The notes under the pieces are model-generated. The model did no database searches, was not told the origin of the DNA, and saw nothing but the letters and a program-made list of their open reading frames with translations. From an uncultured Lachnospiraceae bacterium (GTDB taxonomy: Bacteria; Bacillota; Clostridia; Lachnospirales; Lachnospiraceae): 53,860 nucleotides of DNA. The translations under genes and the position numbers were made by a program. The stretch is taken from the NCBI GenBank assembly GCA_947576945.1, contig CANPTH010000028.1, positions 1-53,860 on the forward strand. Direction: 5' to 3'. Shown piece after piece: positions 42,110 to 48,953 of this stretch (positions are counted from its first letter, which is position 1; every line of letters starts with the position of its first letter).

Positions 42110-42604
42110 ATGCCCATGGATCCGGGGGAACAGTACGACAGGATTTACCGTTACTGTTATTTCAAACTGCATAGCAGAGAACTGGCCGAGGATATCACGC
42201 AGGAGACATTCCTGCGTTATCTGGAAAGATACCGCTGCGATTCGGCACAGGAGGCCCTGCGGTGTCTGTACACGATCGCGGGACATCTTTGTGTGGATGC
42301 GTACCGAAAGCGCAGGGATGTGCCGTTGTCGGCGCTTTCGGAAAAGAGGGCGGACGAGAGTTTGTTTTGCAGCGAAGAAGCAGGAGCCTGTGAAGCGGAG
42401 CAGACCATCAGCCGCCTTGTGGTCCGTGCGGCGCTTAACGGGCTGCAGGAAGAAGAAAAGGAACTCCTGTTGCTGCGCTATGTGAATGAAGTTCCGCTGC
42501 AGACGATCGCAAAGATTCTGGGGATTTCCAGATTCGCGGCATACCGCAGAATTATGAAAGCATCCGGAAAACTGAAGGAAAATCTGCGAAGGGAGGGGTT
42601 TTAG
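42110..42604 (+). CDS. ECF-type RNA polymerase sigma factor
   Basis: The protein is about 164 aa from the ATG at 42110 (MPMDPGEQYD); other in-frame starts are at 42089 and 42116, and GAGGAG lies 11 bases upstream of the chosen one. Region 2 covers about 10-70 (CYFKLHSRELAEDITQETFLRYLERY) and region 4 about 105-160 (LQEEEKELLLLRYVNEVPLQTIAKILGIS). It directs RNA polymerase to a small set of promoters. The downstream membrane protein is a candidate partner, and an ABC exporter follows, so this resembles a membrane or antimicrobial-stress response unit (inference). Confidence 0.85.
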   Translation: MPMDPGEQYDRIYRYCYFKLHSRELAEDITQETFLRYLERYRCDSAQEALRCLYTIAGHLCVDAYRKRRDVPLSALSEKRADESLFCSEEAGACEAEQTISRLVVRAALNGLQEEEKELLLLRYVNEVPLQTIAKILGISRFAAYRRIMKASGKLKENLRREGF

Positions 42605-43537
42605 ATGGAAGGAAAGCGCTGGAAAAAGAAGTGGCAGAGGAACCGGCAAAGGAACTGGATAAAGAATCGGATAAGGAGTCGGAAAAAGAATGCGCTGCAG
42701 GAAGAACTGCAGCGGGCATTTGCGGCGCCGAAACCACAGCACAGGGAAGCGTTTCTGCAGCTGCTGTCCGAACGGTCTTTGGATATTGAACAGTCCGTAG
42801 AAACAGAACAGTCTTTGAAAACAAAATGGTCCGCGTCCGACACGGAAAGCGCAGCCTGGCCTGGCCAATGGATAGACGCAGGACTGCCGGCCTTTGTGCT
42901 CTCGCAGATCACGTATATCAGCAAAGGGATCTGGTGGCTGTCGACTGCGGTTTTTGCGGCGGCCTGTCTGTTGGCGGCCGGTCCGGGGATGGCGGGAGAC
43001 AGAAACCAGAGTCAGGTAATATGGGGGATTTCGGCTCTGGCACCGCTGTTGGCCATGACTGTGATCGCGGAAAGCGGACGGTCACAGAGCTGTCAGATGG
43101 CGGAGCTGGAGATGGCGACAAGGTTTTCCTTAAGGAGCGTGGCGCTGGCAAGACTGGGGATTCTTGGGCTGGAAAATCTGGGGATTCTTATCCTGTTTGT
43201 CTTTATGGGAAGGGGAGGAGACGGCGCGGGTCATGGCGGCAGTATGGTACAGGCCGGACTTGGTATTTTGCTGCCTTATCTGCTGACCAGCTTTCTGGGC
43301 CTGCGGATCGTCCGCAGCTTCCGGGGACGGGAAGCGGTTTACTACTGTTTTGGCATGGCGGCCTGTATCAGCATCCTGCTCTTCATGATGCCTGATCATA
43401 TGCGGTATCCGGAGCAGGAGAGAAACCTGCTCTGGTGGGCAGCGGGAACGTTTGCGCTTGGCGTGGGTACGGTAAAGCAGTATGTCCGGTTAGTGGGAGA
43501 TACGGCGGAACTGGTGTGCGGTTCATACAATTCGTAA
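42605..43537 (+). CDS. Multi-pass membrane protein of the ECF sigma operon (candidate anti-sigma factor)
   Basis: The protein is 310 aa. GGGAGGGG precedes the ATG, which directly follows the sigma stop codon. The first ~30 residues are extremely basic (Arg/Lys/Trp/Asn-rich) and come from a repetitive DNA stretch that is acidic when read in another frame. A cytosolic helical region (ALQEELQRAFAAP) follows, then about six membrane helices with short loops and an Arg/Gly-rich segment. It has no zinc-finger HxxxCxxC anti-sigma motif, so its role as anti-sigma factor rests on position only. Confidence 0.65.
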   Translation: MEGKRWKKKWQRNRQRNWIKNRIRSRKKNALQEELQRAFAAPKPQHREAFLQLLSERSLDIEQSVETEQSLKTKWSASDTESAAWPGQWIDAGLPAFVLSQITYISKGIWWLSTAVFAAACLLAAGPGMAGDRNQSQVIWGISALAPLLAMTVIAESGRSQSCQMAELEMATRFSLRSVALARLGILGLENLGILILFVFMGRGGDGAGHGGSMVQAGLGILLPYLLTSFLGLRIVRSFRGREAVYYCFGMAACISILLFMMPDHMRYPEQERNLLWWAAGTFALGVGTVKQYVRLVGDTAELVCGSYNS

Positions 43538-43540
43538 AGT

Positions 43541-43600
43541 TCGCATGATGCTGGATGAACTCGTATGATGTTGGATGAACTTGTATGATCCTGGATGAAC
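43541..43600. repeat. Tandem repeat, 3 copies of a 20-bp unit
   Basis: TCGCATGATGCTGGATGAAC, TCGTATGATGTTGGATGAAC and TTGTATGATCCTGGATGAAC are consecutive. They follow the membrane protein stop codon and lie in the gap before the ABC ATPase gene. Confidence 0.85.
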
Positions 43601-43613
43601 TGACATTGCACAG

Positions 43614-43665
43614 GGAATTTAAGAACGGAATCTAAGAAAGGAATTTAACAAAGGAATTTAAGAAC
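43614..43665. repeat. Tandem repeat, 4 copies of a 13-bp unit
   Basis: GGAATTTAAGAAC, GGAATCTAAGAAA, GGAATTTAACAAA and GGAATTTAAGAAC are consecutive. The following GGAAAAGGAGACGGA supplies the ribosome binding site of the ABC ATPase gene, so the repeats are part of its leader. Confidence 0.85.
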
Positions 43666-43681
43666 GGAAAAGGAGACGGAA

Positions 43682-44386
43682 ATGGAACTGGTGATCGATC
43701 GATTGACGAAACAATATAGAAACCGTATCGCAGTGGAAAGAGTGAGTGTGAAGATGCAGCAGGGCGTGTACGGTCTTCTGGGTGCCAACGGAGCCGGCAA
43801 GACAACGCTTATGAGAATGCTGTGCGGGATTTTGCGGCCCACCGGCGGTACGGTGGCTTTTGACGGCATGGACGTGAGTGAGGAGGCCTACCGTGCCGTG
43901 CTGGGGTATCTGCCGCAGGATTTCGGCTATTATCCGGAGTTTAACGCCACGGATTTTCTGCTGTATCTGGCGGCGTTAAAAGGAATCCCGCGGGCACAGG
44001 CAAAGAAGAAGGCGGCAGAGCTTTTGGAGCTCGTGTCGCTGCAGGAGAGCCGGCGTAAGAAGATCAAAACCTTTTCCGGGGGGATGAAACAGCGGCTGGG
44101 CATCGCGCAGGCTCTGCTCAACGATCCGCAGCTGTTGATTCTGGATGAACCGACGGCGGGGCTGGATCCGAAGGAGCGGGTGCGTTTCCGGAATCTGATC
44201 GAGCGTTTGGGGAAGGACAGAGTGGTGCTTTTGTCTACCCATATCGTCTCTGATATTGAGCATATTGCAGACCAGATCCTGATGATGAAAGCGGGGCGGC
44301 TGATCTATCAGGGCGGCTGGGATGAGGAGATGGGAGATCTGGAAGCATTCTATCTTAGCCAGTTTGCGGAGGAAGAGGGGAAATGA
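43682..44386 (+). CDS. ABC transporter ATP-binding protein (exporter type)
   Basis: The protein is 234 aa: Walker A LLGANGAGKTT, Q-loop LPQDFGYYPEF, signature FSGGMKQRLGIAQALL, Walker B LLILDEPTAGLDP and the STHIVSDIEHIADQ switch. This matches the CcmA/NatA-type half of small two-gene ABC exporters. AAAAGGAGACGG precedes the ATG. Together with the following permease it probably moves a peptide, lipid or antimicrobial out of the cell. Confidence 0.9.
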   Translation: MELVIDRLTKQYRNRIAVERVSVKMQQGVYGLLGANGAGKTTLMRMLCGILRPTGGTVAFDGMDVSEEAYRAVLGYLPQDFGYYPEFNATDFLLYLAALKGIPRAQAKKKAAELLELVSLQESRRKKIKTFSGGMKQRLGIAQALLNDPQLLILDEPTAGLDPKERVRFRNLIERLGKDRVVLLSTHIVSDIEHIADQILMMKAGRLIYQGGWDEEMGDLEAFYLSQFAEEEGK

Positions 44387-44389
44387 GAG

Positions 44390-45607
44390 ATGCAGAATCA
44401 TAATTTGGGGATACTCTATTGCTATGAAATGAAAAAGATCATGAAACGAAAGCTCGTCTGGGCGACAATGTTTTTCTGTCTTGTGGGAGTGATCGTGGCT
44501 GTCTGCAGTGGTCTGATGGGCAATTATTATGTGGATGGAGAATTCCGGGATACCCATTATCACATGTACCAGGTGGATCGGCAATATATGGAAGCGTTGT
44601 CCGGCAGAGTTGTGGATCAGCAGCTGCTTACACAGATGAAGGAAGCCTATGCCATGATTTCACCCGGGGTAGAGCGGTATACGTTGACGGAAGAGTATCA
44701 GACTCATGCGCGGCCTTACAGCGAGATCTTCAACCTGGTACGCACCTGGACGGGAATGAAGATGGAGGAAGTGAAGGCGTGGGAAGCGGATGAGCAGGCG
44801 CTTTACAGGATGCGGCAGGAGAATCTGGAAAAAGAATGGCGGGATGCAATGCTCACGGAGAAAGAGAAGGCGTTCTGGCGGGAAAAGGAAGCACAGATCG
44901 ACAAGCCGGTCACCTATCTGTATTATGACGGGCTGGGGAGATGCGCGGTTCATTTTGTGCCGACGATCGGTGTTTTGATGCTTTTGTTTGTGGCGGTCAG
45001 TCTTTCCGGGATCTTTGCGGAGGAGCATACCCGCAGGACGGATCAGCTGATCCTGACCGGCGCCAAAGGGAAAAGCACCGCATACTATGCAAAAATTCTG
45101 GCGGGTATCAGTTTTGCGGCTTTGGGTACATTGGTGATGGAGACGCTTACGGTCATTCTGGCATTGAGCCTGTATGGAGCAGGAGGATTTGAAGCTGTTT
45201 TTCAGCTTGCCTATGCAGGATATTCTTATCCGCTGACGGTGGGGCAGGCATGTCTGATCGAATATGGGATCATAATTGTCACTGCCGTAGCAGGGGGCGT
45301 GTTTGTGATGGTCCTGTCGGAAGCGCTGCACAACAGTCTTGCCACGCTGGCAATCTGCAGCGGCTGGATCATTGCCGGTATGATGATCCATATACCGGAG
45401 CAGAGCCGGGTGCTCTGTCAGATCTGGAACTGGCAGCCTTCTAATTTTCTGGCAGTCCGGAATATTTTCGATGAGAGGACGATTCCGCTGTTTGGGCGGT
45501 GTCTTGTCTCCTGGCAGATCGTGCCGGCGCTGTACCTGTTCTTTGCCCTTTTGGCTGTGGCTTTGGGAATACGGGTCTACAGGCGGTATCAGGTTTCGGG
45601 GAGATAA
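44390..45607 (+). CDS. ABC-2-type membrane permease
   Basis: The protein is 405 aa. It has an N-terminal membrane helix, a large extracellular-like loop (about 40-180), then about five membrane helices. The loop contains DGEFRDTHYHMYQVDRQYME and other charged segments. It is the membrane half of the exporter, starting 4 bases after the ATPase stop. Transcription probably ends at the hairpin inside the convergent lacI gene (45668-45706). Confidence 0.8.
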   Translation: MQNHNLGILYCYEMKKIMKRKLVWATMFFCLVGVIVAVCSGLMGNYYVDGEFRDTHYHMYQVDRQYMEALSGRVVDQQLLTQMKEAYAMISPGVERYTLTEEYQTHARPYSEIFNLVRTWTGMKMEEVKAWEADEQALYRMRQENLEKEWRDAMLTEKEKAFWREKEAQIDKPVTYLYYDGLGRCAVHFVPTIGVLMLLFVAVSLSGIFAEEHTRRTDQLILTGAKGKSTAYYAKILAGISFAALGTLVMETLTVILALSLYGAGGFEAVFQLAYAGYSYPLTVGQACLIEYGIIIVTAVAGGVFVMVLSEALHNSLATLAICSGWIIAGMMIHIPEQSRVLCQIWNWQPSNFLAVRNIFDERTIPLFGRCLVSWQIVPALYLFFALLAVALGIRVYRRYQVSGR

Positions 45608-45632
45608 GATGAATACTATTACCGTCAGCCCG

Positions 45633-46625
45633 TCACCCTTTCGTCGTTCCTCCATAGGCATAAGTTACCGGCAGGCAGACCAGCGGCGGTTTGGCCTGCC
45701 GGTTTTCCTGTAAGAGAAGTTCCACGCACATCTCGGCGATCTCCGGCACAGGCTGTACGATGGTGGAGCAGGTGTACTCCTGATCTCCAAAGTGTCTGGT
45801 GCCGTCAAACCCGATGACCTGCACGTCTTCCGGAACCCGCAGTCCCATATCCTGGAGCATTTTGATGATCGAATGGGCAAGCGTATCCGTCACACAGAAA
45901 ATGCCGTCGAAGACCAGCTTTCCATTCTGCATGTGCTCTTTGAGAAACAGGGCAAATTCTTCGTAGGATTCTCCGTCATTGAGGATCTTCATCTCATACG
46001 AAAGGCCGCGGGAAAGACAGCCGTTCTCGAAACCGGCCTTGCGTTTGTTGGGCTCATTGTTTAAGGAGGAGCCGATGCGCAGGAAAGCGACATTGCGGCA
46101 TCCCAGGTCTGCCAGCTTCTCGGCGGCCAGCTGGCCACCGGCGAAGTTGTCGCTGGTCACACAGGGGATTCTTGGCCCCATGGAGCGGTCGATGGCGATA
46201 AAAGGCGTGGTCTCATCGAGGACCAGGTCGGGATTGTAAGTCAGTCCGATGATGCCGTCCACCTTGTTCTGCTGCGCCATGGCCACATATTCCTGTTCCA
46301 GTCCCGGGTCGTAGTCGGTGGAGCAGAGCAGCATCCTGTATTTCCGTTTCAGGAGTGCGAGATTGATGTGATAGACGAGGGAGGCGAAAAAGGGGAGGTA
46401 CGTGTTGGGAATCAGCAGCGCTGCCGTGCGGGTCCTGTTTGATTTCAGTCCCTGGGCGTAACTGTTGACCTGATAATTCAGTTTCCGGATGGCTTCCTCG
46501 ACGCGGATCCTGTAGGGTTCGCCCACCGGAAGGCCGTTCACGACTTTCGATACGGTGCCCAGCGCGACACCGGCTTCTTTTGCCACATCTTTCATTGTGG
46601 GGGCGGAATTTATCTTTTCCATCAT
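45633..46625 (-). CDS. LacI-family transcriptional regulator of the sugar operon
   Basis: The protein is 330 aa. The helix-turn-helix and hinge lie at about residues 9-70 (PTMKDVAKEAGVALGTVSKVVNG, then RIRVEEAIRKLNYQVNSYAQGL), and the sugar-binding core follows with TSDNFAGGQLAAEKL and DGIFCVTDTLAHSII. It is transcribed away from the transporter genes. Three operator-like sites (46674, 46802, 46962) match a GTTTCATGAAAC pattern, so it probably represses both its own gene and the operon until sugar is present. Confidence 0.9.
   Translation of the reverse strand: MMEKINSAPTMKDVAKEAGVALGTVSKVVNGLPVGEPYRIRVEEAIRKLNYQVNSYAQGLKSNRTRTAALLIPNTYLPFFASLVYHINLALLKRKYRMLLCSTDYDPGLEQEYVAMAQQNKVDGIIGLTYNPDLVLDETTPFIAIDRSMGPRIPCVTSDNFAGGQLAAEKLADLGCRNVAFLRIGSSLNNEPNKRKAGFENGCLSRGLSYEMKILNDGESYEEFALFLKEHMQNGKLVFDGIFCVTDTLAHSIIKMLQDMGLRVPEDVQVIGFDGTRHFGDQEYTCSTIVQPVPEIAEMCVELLLQENRQAKPPLVCLPVTYAYGGTTKG
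45668..45706 (+). terminator. Plus-strand terminator inside the 3' end of lacI
   Basis: CCGGCAGGC (45668-45676) pairs perfectly with GCCTGCCGG (45694-45702), then TTTT. It lies in the C-terminal codons of the minus-strand regulator but ends the plus-strand ABC exporter operon. Confidence 0.6.
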
Positions 46626-46654
46626 AACAGACCAGACCTTTCTTACAATGTAAA

Positions 46655-46733
46655 ACTGCCGGAGACGGTGATGATTTCATGAAACGGTGAAATTTCCCCG
46701 GTGTTTTTCGGCATTCTTCCGGCAGTATTTTTT
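46655..46733. promoter_or_regulatory. Long hairpin in the lacI leader
   Basis: ACTGCCGGA (46655-46663) and TCCGGCAGT (46718-46726) are perfect complements. On the plus strand a T6 run follows; on the minus strand a T4 run follows the other arm. The 54-base loop holds operator site O1. It may act as an attenuator of lacI or as a terminator. Confidence 0.4.
46674..46685. promoter_or_regulatory. LacI-type operator O1
   Basis: ATTTCATGAAAC in the 5' leader of the lacI gene, about 50 bases before its start; 11 of 12 positions match O3. Confidence 0.5.
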
Positions 46734-46742
46734 ACTTTTTCC

Positions 46743-46771
46743 ATTATAATATAATGTTTGATGATTGTAAA
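46743..46771 (-). promoter_or_regulatory. Promoter of the lacI-family gene
   Basis: On the minus strand -35 TTTACA (46771-46766) and -10 TATAAT (46748-46743) with a 17-base spacer; transcript start near 46737, leader about 112 bases. Confidence 0.6.
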
Positions 46772-46801
46772 TACACGGAAAGACCGGATAAAACCTAGAT
46801 T

Positions 46802-46821
46802 CATGAAACGTTTCGTGAAAA
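46802..46821. promoter_or_regulatory. LacI-type operator O2
   Basis: CATGAAACGTTTCGTG is a near-perfect 16-base palindrome with GAAACGTTTC at its centre, and it overlaps GTTTCGTGAAAA, the same pattern as O1 and O3. It lies between the two divergent promoters. Confidence 0.6.
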
Positions 46822-46911
46822 TAATCTATGCATTTTCACCAAAATCAACAGATTAAATTTGTGTAAATATACAGAAAGTATAATAAAGGCAGGAAAAATA
46901 AAGAATTTATA

Positions 46912-46940
46912 TTGATTTTATATTTCTAAAGTGTTATTTT
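46912..46940 (+). promoter_or_regulatory. Candidate promoter of the sugar operon
   Basis: -35 TTGATT (46912-46917) and -10 TATTTT (46935-46940), spacer 17. O3 lies about 20 bases further on, right where a repressor would block. A TATAAT at 46879-46884 is another -10 candidate without a good -35. Confidence 0.4.
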
Positions 46941-46961
46941 ATAAACAACAAATGATATAAC

Positions 46962-46973
46962 GTTTCATGAAAC
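46962..46973. promoter_or_regulatory. LacI-type operator O3
   Basis: GTTTCATGAAAC, a perfect 12-base palindrome, downstream of the promoter and 65 bases before the first transporter gene. Confidence 0.65.
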
Positions 46974-47037
46974 AAACACAAACAAGGAAACAAAGAAAGA
47001 GAACAAAGTAAAAATCGTCCAAAGAGAGGAGAACGAA

Positions 47038-47976
47038 ATGAGTAAGAAGAAGTCAACCGCCGTGCCGGTGGTGATGACACAGAGACCCCTGAAAAAACGA
47101 ATCATGGACAACTGGCAGTTGTACGCCATGCTGGCGGTTCCGGTCCTGTTGACCGTCGTGTATAAGTACATACCCATGTACGGCATCCAGATCGCCTTCC
47201 GGGATTACAAGGCCAGCAGAGGCTTTACGGGGAGCGAATGGGTGGGGCTGGAATGGTTTTTGCGGTTTTTCAGTGCACCGACCTTCTGGCGCATGATCAA
47301 GAACACGGTGCTGCTGAGCCTTTTCAGTCTGTTGTGGAGCTTTCCGATCCCCATTATTCTGGCGCTGTTATTGAACCAGATGCGGTTTCAGCGCTTTAAG
47401 CGGGTCACACAGACCGTGCTGTACGCGCCGCACTTTATATCCACCATGGTCATCTGCGGTATGATCCGGATCTTCCTCAGTCCTTCCGGCGGCCTGATCA
47501 ATCTGATCGCGGGCACATCCATCGACTTCCTCACGGAGTCGTCGGCTTTCCGCACGATCTATATCGCATCCGGTATCTGGCAGGATGCGGGCTGGGGTAT
47601 CATCATATATATGGCCACGCTGGCGAACATCGACACTTCGCTCTATGAGGCGGCCAAGGTGGACGGGGCATCCTTATTCCAGAGAATACGGCATATTGAC
47701 ATTCCGGGGCTGACCTCCATCATGGTGCTGAACCTGATCATGAGCGCTGGCAGCCTGATGAATGTAGGGTTCGAGAAGGTCTGGCTTCTGCAGACGGATC
47801 TGAACAAAGCCACCAGTGACGTGATTTCGGTTTATGTATACCAACAGGGTATCGAAAATGCCAAGTACAGTTATTCCACGGCAGTAGGGCTTTTTAACAC
47901 GGTGATCAATATCATCCTGCTGCTTCTGGTCAACAGGATGGCCGGACGGATATCAGACGAAACCAGTTTCATATAA
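47038..47976 (+). CDS. Sugar ABC transporter permease, LplB-type
   Basis: The protein is 312 aa with six membrane helices and the EAA coupling motif EAAKVDGASLFQRIRHIDIPG (residues about 200-220, read as EAAKVDGAS plus tail). The opening VYKYIPMYGIQIAFRDY is typical of LplB/CUT1-type permeases. GAGAGGAG precedes the ATG. First gene of the operon; it pairs with the next gene. No ATP-binding subunit is encoded nearby. Confidence 0.9.
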   Translation: MSKKKSTAVPVVMTQRPLKKRIMDNWQLYAMLAVPVLLTVVYKYIPMYGIQIAFRDYKASRGFTGSEWVGLEWFLRFFSAPTFWRMIKNTVLLSLFSLLWSFPIPIILALLLNQMRFQRFKRVTQTVLYAPHFISTMVICGMIRIFLSPSGGLINLIAGTSIDFLTESSAFRTIYIASGIWQDAGWGIIIYMATLANIDTSLYEAAKVDGASLFQRIRHIDIPGLTSIMVLNLIMSAGSLMNVGFEKVWLLQTDLNKATSDVISVYVYQQGIENAKYSYSTAVGLFNTVINIILLLLVNRMAGRISDETSFI

Positions 47977-48019
47977 GAAAAGTGCTGTGAGCAGAAGCAG
48001 TGCAGAAATGGAGGAAACA

Positions 48020-48928
48020 ATGAGAACGAAGACAAAGAGCGGGAAACTGTCAGGGTTTTCCGAGAAAACGAGTGATATCATCCTGGTGGCGGTCTGTGCG
48101 GTGGTGCTGTTTCTTGTGGCGTATCCGCTGTACTATGTCCTGATCGCATCGGTGTCGGATCCCTACGATGTGTTTGCGGGCAAGACCTTCCTGTTGCCCA
48201 GCCAGTTTACGCTGGACGGCTACAAGGCGGTGTTTGCGGAGCCGCAGATCGTGACGGGACTGTTTAACAGTTTCAAATATACGATCATCGGTACGGTGTT
48301 CTCGGTGGTGGTGTTGTATCTGACAGCCTATCCGCTGAGCATCAAGGGACTGCCGGGCAGGAAGTTTTTGAGTATTTTCTTTATCATCACCATGTATTTT
48401 GGCGGCGGTATGGTGCCGACCTATCTGATCGTCAAGCATACCGGGCTGATCAATAACATGTGGGCGCTGTTTCTGCCCGGCGGCGTTGCGGTGGGCAATA
48501 TGATCATCGTGCGCAATTTCTTCGAAAACAGCATCCCGAAGGAGATGACGGAGGCCGCGCAGATCGACGGCGCTTCCAAGTGGAAGACTTTTATCCAGAT
48601 CGTGGTGCCCTTAAGCCGCTCCATCATGGCGGTAATGGTAGTGTTCAGCATGGTGGCGTACTGGAATGACTGGTTCACATCCCTGATCTATCTGCCGAGT
48701 CCGGAAAGAGCGCCCCTGCCGCTTGTGCTGCGGAATATCCTGATCAAGAGCTCCGCCAGCGCCAGTCAGGCCAGCACCATCTCCGGCGGGTTTGCGGAAC
48801 TGAACAAGATGACGGAGATGATCAAGTTTTCTTCCATTATCATTGCGGCGCTGCCGATGCTCGTGATCTATCCGTTTGTACAGAAATATTTTGAAAAAGG
48901 TTTTATGGCCGGTGCCGTAAAAGGTTGA
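48020..48928 (+). CDS. Sugar ABC transporter permease, YtcP/LplC-type
   Basis: The protein is 302 aa from the ATG at 48020 (GGAGG 7 bases upstream); the frame extends upstream to 47987 without support. Six membrane helices and the motif EAAQIDGASKWKTFIQIVVPL are present, plus MYFGGGMVPTYLIV typical of the second permease. The leader before it (47982-48010) carries a hairpin-like GTGCTG/CAGTGC segment followed by CAGAAATGGAGG, resembling the 3' end of the pseudoknot elements. Confidence 0.9.
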   Translation: MRTKTKSGKLSGFSEKTSDIILVAVCAVVLFLVAYPLYYVLIASVSDPYDVFAGKTFLLPSQFTLDGYKAVFAEPQIVTGLFNSFKYTIIGTVFSVVVLYLTAYPLSIKGLPGRKFLSIFFIITMYFGGGMVPTYLIVKHTGLINNMWALFLPGGVAVGNMIIVRNFFENSIPKEMTEAAQIDGASKWKTFIQIVVPLSRSIMAVMVVFSMVAYWNDWFTSLIYLPSPERAPLPLVLRNILIKSSASASQASTISGGFAELNKMTEMIKFSSIIIAALPMLVIYPFVQKYFEKGFMAGAVKG

Positions 48929-48953
48929 TTTGAACAGAAAGGCGGTTTGTGTT

